Below are positions 49,883-60,949 of a stretch of 64,000 bases of DNA, piece after piece. The stretch spans positions 1 to 64,000 of the forward strand of contig JACCGJ010013769.1 in the NCBI GenBank assembly GCA_013407085.1. Direction: 5' to 3'. The position numbers were made by a program, and so were the translations under genes. This DNA comes from Atriophallophorus winterbourni (lineage: Eukaryota > Platyhelminthes > Trematoda > Plagiorchiida > Microphallidae). The notes beneath the pieces are model-generated. The model saw only the letters and a list, made by a program, of their open reading frames with translations. It was not told where the DNA came from and did not search any database. Within the stretch, counting starts at the first letter, position 1; the number at the start of each line of letters is the position of its first letter.

Positions 49883-50779
49883 CATGCCACAAGCCGACCA
49901 ATGAACGTTTGGCGTCGTGTTGCATGCGGCGGTGATCGATGGACCAATCACACGTGCGCAATATGAGGGGCAGTTAGATCAGCTGTTATCACGTGCAGAT
50001 CAGGCCAATAAACTGGACACGCATGCAAATAGTCGAACAATGATTGGCTAAAAAGACCATTTCTAAATTTTGCGAGCTGTGGGTATGGCGGTTTACGCCA
50101 TGCGCCAATTATAATTCACTTAATATTAACACAATGATTAGTAGTGAAAATTTCAAGCCAATAATATATTAATGCAATTGTCAAATGATATTTGCATGAT
50201 CATGGTATAGTCTTGAGAATGAGAGAATAAAAATAAGGATATGTGAAATACTAAGATTGCATATTTGAAACCCAATTTCACAGTTGATTACATCGTAAGG
50301 GATGTGAATCCACGTCGGACAAATGTTCGATCTGTAACATTGTGCTTAACAATCACTGCAATAATTTTTTTCGATATTTTAACCTTGGACAGTCTATTGC
50401 ATGGAGTGAACCCAAGCTCGGGACCACACGAGATCTTATGAGCTTCATTTTGGCTGAGATAATGTTACGTTGCCGAATTTTATAGTGGAATTTTAAGAAA
50501 TCTATGGTTGTAGTGAGACAGTAGCGTGTACATTGTGGCAGCTTATTATCTCTGACAATTCAATTTAGTAAAATGTTACATGTAAAATACAAAGGCGATA
50601 GACGAATACACATTCATGCAAGTCCACTTCGCAATAGCTTTGATCAACATCAGTGAGAGCGGTTTTCAATCTTTGCTAGCTGCGTGAACCTGTCGCAACA
50701 ATCTGGTCGAGTTCGACTGGTAATTATTTACCATTCTGACTTGTTGATGCACATACGGATAGAGATTTGAAACGGTGAA
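49883..50779. other. Intergenic, nothing recognised
   Basis: Upstream of Hes gene 1. No exon or placed repeat; may hold further regulatory sites. Confidence 0.35.
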
Positions 50780-50950
50780 ATGTTGTGGTGCTCACATCCC
50801 CATCACTTACATACCCCAATACAATGATCTTTTAGATGCGCCTCGATCGCTTGGCCAGGAACAACATTGTGATTCTTTATTTGAATATCATAGTTCTTTG
50901 TAATAACTCTGTATAACAGTGGCATAAAAGTATAACATTGTTTGCTGTGG
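50780..50950. repeat. Partial hammerhead-family repeat without the ribozyme core
   Basis: GTGCTCACATCCCCATCACT and the GCCTCGATCGCTTGGCCAGG, ATTTGAATATCAT and GTGGCATAAAAGTATAACA blocks match the repeat at 37.9-38.1 kb. No CTGATGA core remains. Confidence 0.6.
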
Positions 50951-53473
50951 TCATATCGTTTGCCAAAACATATAGGCTAAACTATATACCCCTAATTTAT
51001 AGTGATCAGAACAAACTTCGTTAGGTTCCCAGTTAATTGAGAAAAATCACCATCAAACAATTATCAGACAACAAAGAGTCATTTGCCAATTCCATGTTGA
51101 CGTTAAACGTGTATCCTGTGGTCATAATTTTTGATGGACCACCGTTCAACCACGTAGACAAAATATTGATCGGTCAACCACGTCTGGGTGCTGCGTGTTG
51201 GTTTGCCAAGTTAATGGCTTAATTCGAGATTAGGGGTCGCGCATGGCTTATTGTTCCCTCGCTTGTCATCCACATCCACACACGGTGCTGGGATAACGGC
51301 TTCCTGGCACTGTGGCTAGATCGAGTTCGCGGGGAGGAGCTAATAAACATATACTTTATCTGAACGTAAACCCTAACATTGTATCAGTGCGTTTCAGGTG
51401 ACAATGCGGGTTGGAGTTTTGATGCTCAGTAGCGCACAAGCACCCCCCAGCTGTCCATCGAACCCAGTCAAGAATATTTTGTCACCTACACGTATGATTA
51501 AGATCATAAATCCAGACAGGGGTCGGTTTGGTAGGATTGTCGAGTATAGGCTGACCTTTACAGCCTGCGTGTTCAATAAACAAGCAAACCAAATAAATCA
51601 ACCTCTCCTACATTTCAATCTGCGCGGTTTTCAATCTATCAGCGCTAGCAACATGATCTGTAAGACAAAATAAAAATGAACTTACATGATATTTCTTTTA
51701 AGGGCCTTGTGATCATTAATCCGTCAGTGATAGACTTGTGTTTAAAAGATGCGAACGATGAATTAAAACCTTGTAATGTGAATACACCCAAATCATGGGA
51801 GTTTAAAAGTTTGGTCCAAATTACATTATAATATCTGTTTCATGTTTTAAAACAATCTGGTCTATTTGTTTCAAAGCCTCAGCTTCAGTCAAATGAGTAA
51901 AATCAAGCGTATTTACACGCGTTTAACAAACCAAATTTTTTTATAAATCCTTTTCAGCGAGATCAACATTTGTTTAATTTGTGCTTTGACAACTTACATT
52001 TCATTAACCTGTTTACTTCATGGATTTGGGATCTATTGGTGAACGAATTGAATAAATGCTGTTTCAATATCAATGCACTAATTCGCCTACTTTTTACAAT
52101 TGATACAAAAAATAAATTGCTATCATCGTGTGCCTTTTTGTCACTAGGACATCGCAACCCCGCCCATCTCACAACCCATAATCCGAGAGGTGTTTATCAA
52201 CGAGTAAGGATCGGGATGCTATGAGTGCTACGTGTGAATTGGGCTCTTGTCTTCACTTTCGTCCCGTAACCTCCTCAAACGAAACCCCATAACCCACATG
52301 GTTGCTAGGGTCATTATCATTAACTTTCGGTTACCGTGTAACCATTGAACTCATAGTTGAAGCGAACCTTCAATTACTCGGGACGATGTGGTCAGCTAAT
52401 CCGTCGTTGGAGTATAACCGACCGCATCTATTAAACATTTATTCCGAGTTGTAGGCTTGCTGCAGCAAACCATGTGGACACATTACTGAGGCAAATCGAT
52501 TGGGTTCCGCCAAAGGTTTCTGATGCTAAATATATTCCGACCGATAGCTAAATGAAAATAAGTCGGTCTTCGAACGTGAATAGCTGACAAACGAGAACTC
52601 CACTGGCTGTTATGTTACGACAGGATGTGTTGAGTAATATTTGCCGTTGTTTGAACTAACGCGATATTGCTCTGGACAACAACAACAAACTTCAAACTAG
52701 ATGTGTCCATACGAACTAATTTATCCTGGAGATAAAGTCGATCGATGTGGAAATGCTTCACTGTCCATTCGTGATGCGCAATAGAGAAGGATAATGTCAC
52801 ACAGACAATCTACCTAACTTTCGACGAAATATTATTTTATGGAATGTTTTAATATTTATATCATCAATCCACCGGTGATAAATTCGGAAAGTTTTCTCAT
52901 TGAATTACTTCAACCTGATCCAACGCCCCATCGCAAATTTCATTATTTTACTAGAAAAATTGTTTACACGACTCTAGGGATTTCCTCTGCAACTTCGTTG
53001 AATTTCGAACAGGTTTTGGGTATTGAACGTCATAAAGACTTTAAATTTGTAATTATCTTGTCTTAGGATATTAACTGCAGATGATATGATTCGTTTTCAT
53101 TTACGTGGTAACAAAACGCCTTCTAGTACGTAACTATTCACAAGTGCATACTGCCGCGAGCCCAACACTTAGCATCTGAACCCATTTTCAACTGAGGAGT
53201 CGAGCAACAAGGCAATACAAGGGGTCATTCACTTCAAGAAATTATTCGCCATTCACTTATCGGATTTCAAGACGGAACTGCTTACATCTAATGAAATCAA
53301 CGCGGACATTGTTGCTAACGTTTAATCACGGCAATTCACAGAAGGGAATACAGCAAAGCGTAACGGAATATATGCGATTTTTATTGCTAGGCTGAAAGTC
53401 ACGTTTTTCGTTCACGAAATCATCACGTTTCATTAAACCGCATATTGTTCCATCCGACTAGTTATTTGATGAG
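50951..53473. other. Intergenic between the Hes genes, nothing recognised
   Basis: Several short open frames without recognisable similarity or convincing splice sites. Confidence 0.35.
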
Positions 53474-53800
53474 GTGGCAAATTGTCACTTCTCCCTTTAT
53501 CAACCCGTTGTTCACACTCATCTCCACATGCTGGTTCACACTTTTGCGGTAGAGAAGATTGATAAGCATTGGGTTACCTCACAAACTGCCACGTACATTG
53601 AAAAAACTTTCAATGAGAAGAATGGAAACCGTTTCAAAATGATATTTCAATCGTTCACGGATGTGAATGACAGAAAGTATAAGGCTCCGGATATACTGAC
53701 CGAAGTTCTTCTACATTATTCTTTAGGATTTGTAATAGAAGTGTCTGGTGTCAAATCCGTGGACACTTTACAAGAAATTTCAGAGGTCCCTTTGATGTAA
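53474..53800 (+). CDS. 108-codon open reading frame, unknown
   Basis: Starts MANCHFSLYQPV and has a protein-like second half (YIEKTFNEKNGNRFKMIFQS, DILTEVLLHYSLGF). No domain recognised. It lies between the two Hes genes on the opposite strand. Chance or a single exon are both possible. Confidence 0.2.
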   Translation: MANCHFSLYQPVVHTHLHMLVHTFAVEKIDKHWVTSQTATYIEKTFNEKNGNRFKMIFQSFTDVNDRKYKAPDILTEVLLHYSLGFVIEVSGVKSVDTLQEISEVPLM

Positions 53801-54528
53801 TTGCATTAGTGGTGCCTTAATTTACATTGTCGCACAACAGCTTTTGATTGAAGGAAGGACACAGGGAACTTGAATGTTGTGGAGACAAATTGATTGAGGC
53901 TGTCACAGTATTTTAAACTGTTTATGTTAATTTATTCCGGTATGCAGCTGGCTGTCACACGTGAAATGTAATCAGTGTTTACACTCCCCTTTTATTTAAT
54001 GTGTACCCTTAAACTCAATAGAAAGATGGAGATTTCATCAATTGCTGAACTAACCTCCGTTTCATTTTGACCCATGGAGCTTGGACATACTCGTTTAACA
54101 AATCCATTTGATACTCAGCATGTTCGTTAACTGAACAGCAAGTTTTAAGTAAACTCCAACAGGCAAAGGAGATGTCTATTAGTTTTCTACGAAAAATATT
54201 TTGTTTTCAATTTGGTTAATCATATATATATATATAGCTTGCTTAATGCAGATATCCGAAAGACAGCAATGGCGCAAGAAGCACGATTGACAAATAATAT
54301 AAATATGAACAATCTAATATCGATGAAACTTCATTGGGTTTAAAGACTACTTATACTTATAGCAAGAGATTCAAAATGTGCTACATAATGAATGGTTTCA
54401 TTGCGGGTTTACTTTAAAGACATCCCAAGAATCTTTGTGACAAAATTAAAGGTTAATTGTGCACTTGACGAAATTCTGCCAGACATTCCGACAGATTGTA
54501 CTTCGTATCCGACAATCCCTTTACTTAA

Positions 54529-54852
54529 GTGCTTCCTAACCAAAATTATGAGTGCTATGTAGACAAAGTAGGATGGACAACAAAGTGTAACCCACCTCTG
54601 CTAATGTATGTGAGTATGAAGCTTTGTCACATGCGAGGCAGCAATGTTTGCAACGATTGTCATCACTGGGGCTACATCAATCACGCGGTTGGACGAACTA
54701 CAAGCATGACCGAGTCAAAGTATTGTTTAGTAAATAGCCTTCATTGTTCACAACCATGGATTTATTACCAGATTGACATGGTCTACGTTGAACAAAGAGA
54801 TTCTCATATGGCATCCAAAGCACCAATGAAACGACCTGATTCCAATATCTAA
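54529..54852 (+). CDS. 107-codon Cys/Tyr-containing open reading frame, unknown
   Basis: Starts MLPNQNYECYVDKVGW and has seven cysteines, including CNDCHHWG. No signal peptide or domain recognised. Low confidence. Confidence 0.15.
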   Translation: MLPNQNYECYVDKVGWTTKCNPPLLMYVSMKLCHMRGSNVCNDCHHWGYINHAVGRTTSMTESKYCLVNSLHCSQPWIYYQIDMVYVEQRDSHMASKAPMKRPDSNI

Positions 54853-55522
54853 AACAATCTATTGTCTTAATCCACATATATATGGCAATCGATATCTGTC
54901 ATGCTTTTAGCATTATTAATAACAATAACACGAACTGTGGTATAATAAATGTAGTCTCGTTAAAGATGGAAATGAACTCAAATAAAGCGTATTTCTTGGT
55001 TAAAACACAGATAACAACTTCCAGCAGTAATTGTTATAAATATCTTCCTGCTTTTATATGTAAAATGTGACTAGGAGATGGTAGCCCAACTTGATATTCT
55101 ATTCTAACGGTAGTCTTTACGTGTCTGACTTACATTATTCGAAAAATGATTTGGTCTGTACGAACGAATCAAATTGCAATATGCCTTACAGAATATCTTC
55201 TGAATCTTGTGATTATTAACCCACTGTAATCGAGAGCTTTGCGTTTTATATCATACATTATTCCAATGAAGGGGCAATCACACAATTTAACCAAAGCGCA
55301 TGATCATGGCATGAACAATCAGAAGCAAAGATTTTATTTTACTAATTTCTGAAATATATTCACATAAGATTAATAAAGTAATTGCTCGGAATTGATAAAT
55401 ATTTGTCTACAATGAAATAATCGGAAAAGAAAGGGTAAGATGGGAAAATAAATGTGCATTCTTCCTGAATATCACCACTTGCTCGATAGACGGTTGAATA
55501 TGGTTGAAACACAAAAGGATTA

Positions 55523-57101
55523 TCACAAATAGGGTCTCCAAAGTTCGTTTTGTTTTACCCTGTCCGAAGGGAACGCAGATCGGTTTGTACACTGTGGACC
55601 GGAATGTTCTACAACGAGCGAATTGTGGAACGAGGAAGGTTCCCGGGGAATTCGATGTCTCGGCTTCATCGGCCTCGATCCGCATTCGAAGGATCCATCA
55701 TGGAATGAATCCAAATGGCCTGAACATGATAAAAACGGACGTTGGGCGGATGGCGTACTAGCCTCCTGGTTGTCTTCAATAATGCAGACTCCGCTATCGG
55801 GTGAACAAAGGTACGTTTTTTCATCTAAACAACTTCTATTTGTGTGAATTTCATCTCCATTCAATGTAGCAAATGCAGTTTCCTCTCCACTATCATCTCG
55901 TACCAAAGTAACACTTTCACTGTCATGATGGTGGCCGATGCAAGTGGTGTTCGCAAGACACTTTGTGAAAGTATCGAATGCGCGTTCAGGAGTCTTGTCT
56001 GAAAGTATTTGATGTAACCTGGCACGGAGATCTGAAAAGAGGATAACTGGCCCGATAGATCACAGTGGTACAAAATTAAAACGAATCAAAACAGATCACA
56101 GGGATCAATCGAATAATAGTAATTCGAACGCATGTATTTTTCACCGTAATCGACAGCACTTACTTGCATTATTTTCTACGATTTTCAAGATTCCCTCGAG
56201 CACGATGAAGCAAGTGTTCAAAATGTCCGATTTCTCTGCACCTGGGTGGGGCTGCAATGAAAATTACGGTGTGTTTAGTATTGAACGGACAATACTAGCA
56301 AAACTTTAATGAATAGAACTTATTAGAATTTTCTGTCAGGTGCATGAATATATACTAAACATATGGACTAGGTCCTGTTGAAGAAAAGTTGGTATAAAGC
56401 AAGATACTGAAGGTTATAAGCAATTCGCCACGTGGATGTAGCTCTACACATTACCGCGAATTGAAGTCTTATTATATTCTTTAAGCACCTTAACCACGTT
56501 TCTGCGTGCTTTATTAGGATAAACACGGGTGGCTCGTAAGTCCCCTGGTTTCCTTATTTCTGTAAACGGAATTCTTTCGTGCTTGTGGGACAGTTGAGTA
56601 CTACAACACAGTATCGATCTAACTGCGGTCTTGGAAGTTTTTGATCTTCGGAAGATGAATTGCACTCACCGTTAGGCCGACAATATGCGTGGCTATCGTG
56701 TACAGCGCGTTCATCTTTTCCGAAATCCTTGCCCGGCGCCGCCGCTCCATGTTTTGCTTTTTCAACTGAAATTAGTAGAAAGGCGCGATTTATCATCACT
56801 GACACTAAGCGATATTCTAAAACATTATATATTTTGTATTATTTAAACGTTCTGTTATTTATTGTAACTGTAGTTTTGACGGTAATTTCCCAAATAATTT
56901 GAAATAATAATGGAAAATAAAAGAACTTACTCGACGTATATTATTCCGTGGTTTATGAGACGTAGGATGAAGTCCAGATCTAAGCGTAGCTTTCTGACCT
57001 GGGACGACTAGTGTCGAATTCTTCCAATTTGATGAACTAGTAAGAATCGGAGCATGCGTCTTTAGGGAAAATGAGCCGCACGTGGTCATCATTTTGTACA
57101 T
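55523..57101 (-). CDS. Hes-type bHLH transcriptional repressor 2, four exons
   Basis: Exons, 5' to 3' on the minus strand: 56931-57101, 56670-56765, 56164-56251, 55523-56031, giving 287 residues starting MYKMMTTCGSFSLK. The second exon has the same length (96 nt) as in Hes gene 1 and encodes LKKQNMERRRRARISEKMNA; the third encodes the loop and helix 2 (GAEKSDILNTCFIVLEGILK). Splice phases are identical in both genes (0, 0, 1). After helix 2, PERAFDTFTKCLANT may be a weak Orange-like region. The C-terminus ends ELWRPYL, the same LWRPYL as gene 1. Outside the bHLH domain and this tail the two proteins share little, so the duplication is old. A predicted role is Notch-type or developmental repression through Groucho. 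Upstream GTG codons in frame are not needed; a TATA-like element lies just 5' of the chosen ATG. Confidence 0.9.
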
Positions 57102-57118
57102 CGAAGTTATCCCAGTCG

Positions 57119-57277
57119 GGTTTATATAGCTAATCGACACGGCAATGAGGGGGGCGTGACCAATAGGCGAACCAATGGAAAGTCACGTGCTAGGAAGAGG
57201 ATGAACGCTTGGCGCAAAGGGGAAATCGGGCAGTTCACACATGAATGTGAGAAATCCATCGCCCACCCCTCCACGTG
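57119..57277 (-). promoter_or_regulatory. Candidate promoter of Hes gene 2
   Basis: On the minus strand TATATAAA (about 57120-57128) lies about 20 nt before the ATG, so the leader would be very short or transcription may start at an inner Met. CACGTG occurs at 57184-57189 and 57272-57277, and CCAAT-like motifs near 57160-57175. TGTGAGAA at 57246-57253 fits the Su(H)/CSL consensus YGTGRGAA. The combination suits a Notch-responsive, self-repressing gene. Confidence 0.4.
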
Positions 57278-57790
57278 TTCCTTATCGAAACTTTGTTCTC
57301 CCAACGTTGGGAAATATACTAAGTTTTAAATGAACCGATGCGAATTGACATAGAACTATTTGAAAGCTTGCTGCATTTTAGTTTATGCACAGTTGCTTAT
57401 GTAATAATTAATAATCCGTTAGATTCAGTTTAGCCAATGCGATGCCTTTTGATCGATTGATTGATCAGAACTCACCCAAGCATAGTTGCTCAATGTTGAG
57501 TTTGCACATATCATGCTATTGAACCAATATTACAAAATGGTAAGGATTTGTCTAACAAAATAAGAAAAATGAGATATCACAATGACGTAGGCAGATTTAA
57601 AGCAATTCTTCCTAGCTGTTTCCCCACTGGATGTAAACCTACCTTCGATCACACTTATCATAAAGGCGACTATGGATGAAAAAATATAGCAATATGTATA
57701 GTGAGACAATTAGATATCAAGTTAGTAAAATCATGCTGACATGAACCCAGTTGCTTTTTGTAAAGAACAAATAATGACCATGAACAAAAT

Positions 57791-57989
57791 AGCTCATTTG
57801 CACGCATTTCCGTCACACAAGTTGCGCTTGTATGCCACCTCTAAGCGCAACTCATTTACCATTTTTCCACTGTTTCAAGCGCATACGGATCCTGATCCTA
57901 CTGTCCCAAACTGATGAGTGCAAACCGAGCACAAAACCGGTTGGGGGTGTATGTGTGTGTGAGTGATGAAGATGCATGTAAATTAGCTA
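57791..57989 (+). repeat. Second hammerhead-bearing element with inverted ends
   Basis: The ends (57792-57815 and 57965-57988) are imperfect inverted repeats with the same ATGCAT-type core as the 30.0 kb element. It contains CTGATGA (57911-57917), stem II GTGC/GCAC with a 7-nt loop, AAAA instead of GAAA, and ACCGGT (57936-57941). Stem I is damaged. A further partial copy lies at about 58030-58115. Confidence 0.65.
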
Positions 57990-58115
57990 GTTTGTTCATG
58001 CTCATGGGTTAAAAACCTAACTACATGAGTGTGAGCTCATGTGATTGAACAGGCTGGTCGTACCAATATTATCCAATGGTGGTATACAAGCGCAATTTGT
58101 TTAACAGCTAATGAG

Positions 58116-58784
58116 CTTTCGTCCGTGATTTATGAAGTGTGAATTGGTGACTGTCGCAGTCACACGTCTGTCAATGTTTCTAGGTGTGGACATTCAAGTT
58201 ACACACAAACTGTTAGACGGATTATGTCATCAATAGTTCACAGTTTTGAATAACCTACACGATAGTCACACTATGATCATTATTCAATCAAACAATGAAA
58301 TTTATGCGAAGTCACATGCTGTACATGCTGACCAATTCACACATGGACACTGTATACTGACCTATTCATTGAAATCCCGATCCAGCAATCCATACTCTCG
58401 AATGATCGGAGTTGCACTGGCTCTTCTGAACGTGCAAATTGAAGAACATTTTAAGCTCGTACTCCGAATATGGATGCCTTTCGGTGGCTGTATCTGATTT
58501 GAATGTGAGACTAACAATTCAAATCTTTTCATAAAATATTTATCAGTATAACTTGTTCATTATTCTCTTTGCTATATTCGGTGGATAAAATTTCGTGCAA
58601 ACTATAAGGTGGCTTCTCGAATTCTTCTCTTCTCAACACAAGTCCACAGATATTTTTATGTCAAAATGATTGGGTTTTTTATCTGTCAACCATAGGAAAT
58701 TGCGTTCGGCTGAGCGAAAATTGTCATCTTCCTAGCTCTCGAGTGTATTGGTACAACAGATCACAGCTTTGGACAATTTCAAGC
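58116..58784. other. Intergenic, nothing recognised
   Basis: One chance frame of about 80 codons; no exon or placed repeat. Confidence 0.35.
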
Positions 58785-59345
58785 CTATTGAATACTCTTT
58801 GTGGTTCTGTATTTGAACATCGTTTTACTTTGTAAGAACCCAATTTAACAACACTGTTACGAATCTCACTGAATGTAAGATAAACCGTTCAAATAAATTT
58901 ATTCCAACACACGTTTAAAAATGCTTGTATTTTTGTACACTTTTACCCATTTTGGTTTTACTGAATTGTTTGTGTTGGTCAGTTTTCGGTTTTATCTTTT
59001 TTGGGACACCTGATTGTCATCGTCACTGTTGAGCATTCGACTTTTTGGATTTATTGTGAAGCAGAAGAATTAAGGTTTGTGTTTTTCTTGCATAATTGTT
59101 GTGTTTCAGTAGTACCGTGCACATCTTGTCAATATTTTGGTGGGCTTGGACGCGTAACTCAACAGTTTGATAGACATAAAGGTGTTTATTTCGTGACTGA
59201 AATTTTTGACGTTGGATTCGATTTTCTCCCGACTGAAGTGTCGGTTAGACTGAACCTCATTTTACTGGCTCCGCTTGATGATGACAAACAACTATTGGCG
59301 TGTAAGCGTGGAGGATGTGAGCTCAACACTACATTGGATCCATTA
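58785..59345 (+). repeat. Scattered fragments of the hammerhead-family repeat
   Basis: 58.79-58.86 kb has GTGGTTCTGTATTTGAACAT and a TAAGAACCC block. 59.26-59.35 kb has TTGATGATGACAAACAAC, a degraded core, followed by GGATGTGAGCTCAACA. Neither keeps a foldable ribozyme. Confidence 0.5.
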
Positions 59346-60949
59346 TCGATTTCAAGGTCAGATGGACTGGAATAAAATGAACGACTTAAATATCCGCGGT
59401 TGCTGTTTAGAATACAAGTTGATAATAAACGACGACTGATTCGAGAGATATCGATCGCCGTGGGTCAAACATGCAGCTTGAGTGCAAACTGGTTTTTTAT
59501 AAAAGACGCCACTATTGTTGCATCATTTAATAAAGAGATCAACAGAAGATCAATTGGGAGATGATGTTCATTTATAGAATATTCGCGAAATTGGTTCTTC
59601 TCTAACAAGCTGAATTTCGTAGCAATCAAGACCAAACTAATAAAACAGGTGTGATCAAATTCTTGTATTACTTTTTATAATGTATTCCTCATCATTTATT
59701 CCTTAATTTCTCGACAATCGCTCCCGATTCGTGATAAAATCGGAGCATTCCGACTGTTAGTTCAACCGTTTAAGCCACATGAATCGTCACATTCACGCTC
59801 TCCATTGATATTCTACTCAAATCAACACAATCGAGAAATCATTCGATCATTCTGGCACGTTCATGCAGATCGTCACTTGTAAAAGTTTCGGTGGATTAGC
59901 AAACGGATTAAGGGGTCTGAACTGCGGGTTTCGAAGGGATAACAGGGGAAAAAATTTTGCGATTCGAGATTTGCGGCGAGTGCTGGTGGATTACCTACAG
60001 GTTTTTAAAGCGATCGTTTAAATGCGTGAACAAGTATAGGAGGTTAAACTTCTATATCGTATAATTCACTGCTTATCGAGGTTTTCGCTATGCTATTGCT
60101 GAAGTAACATAGTAGAGACATTCACTTTCTTATTCATTACAACTGATGGAGTTGTGACATGCATAAAACCAATCTAACCAATAAAGTTATTAGAATTTTG
60201 TTGCATAAACTAAAAAACGAAACTAATTTTCTATTATTCAATATTATTAGTTCATATTCCTATTCATCATAAACTTAGTTCTCGCTTAGTCATATGAAGT
60301 TGAGATGTTTGCGTGCAACGGGTATGTGGCAAGGAAATACTTGGCACTATAAATTGCTAATTAGATATGCGAGCAAAGCTTTAGAATATCGTTTATGCGT
60401 TGCAAACGGGCCTGGGCTAAACCGCGATTAGGGGCCACGTTTGGCAAAGTCCCTTGAATTACTGACTTAATCCCAGGTCGCGCGACCTGACACTCCATCG
60501 CGCTTCGTGGGTCGCCTGTAGATGTTTTCATTCTCAGCCATTGTTGAGGTTACGTCGAATTTTCGGTTTGCTTAGCTGAAAATGAAGGGGTTGTTTTGTT
60601 AGTCCCACACTCATCCCTCCTCTTATCATGGACTTTGGACACATACAATATCGATTATGGATATATATCCAGTTACAGAACGATTTTAGCCCAACATAAT
60701 TCTCGGATGTGGAATAAGATTACCAGTAGTGCTTTCTGTTACTAGGACCTAGTAAAATGTGACCACCCTCTGGACCTCACCATGGTGGTGGAAAACGTGC
60801 TAGCGGTCATTGTGAAGTTGTGATAACATGTAAAGGAAACCACTGTTAAAATGTGAGAACCAGTTATTTTTTTGCATTCGTTATTACGAAAGTGATTGTC
60901 GAATACGAGCTGAAGTTGTAAACATTTTATGGTTGCTTCTCTGGTTCAG
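59346..60949. other. No gene recognised; contains a 16-bp palindrome
   Basis: Upstream of the unidentified + strand gene. A short frame MVVENVLAVI at 60783 could be a first exon, but this is speculative. 60474-60489 is a perfect GC-rich palindrome. Confidence 0.35.

Noticed and set aside
51398..51673. Overlapping frames on both strands
   Set aside because: No recognisable motif; both strands equally open, consistent with chance.
59001..59375. 124-codon + strand reading frame
   Set aside because: Its C-terminal third lies in a hammerhead-family repeat fragment; the rest has no recognisable feature or splice sites.
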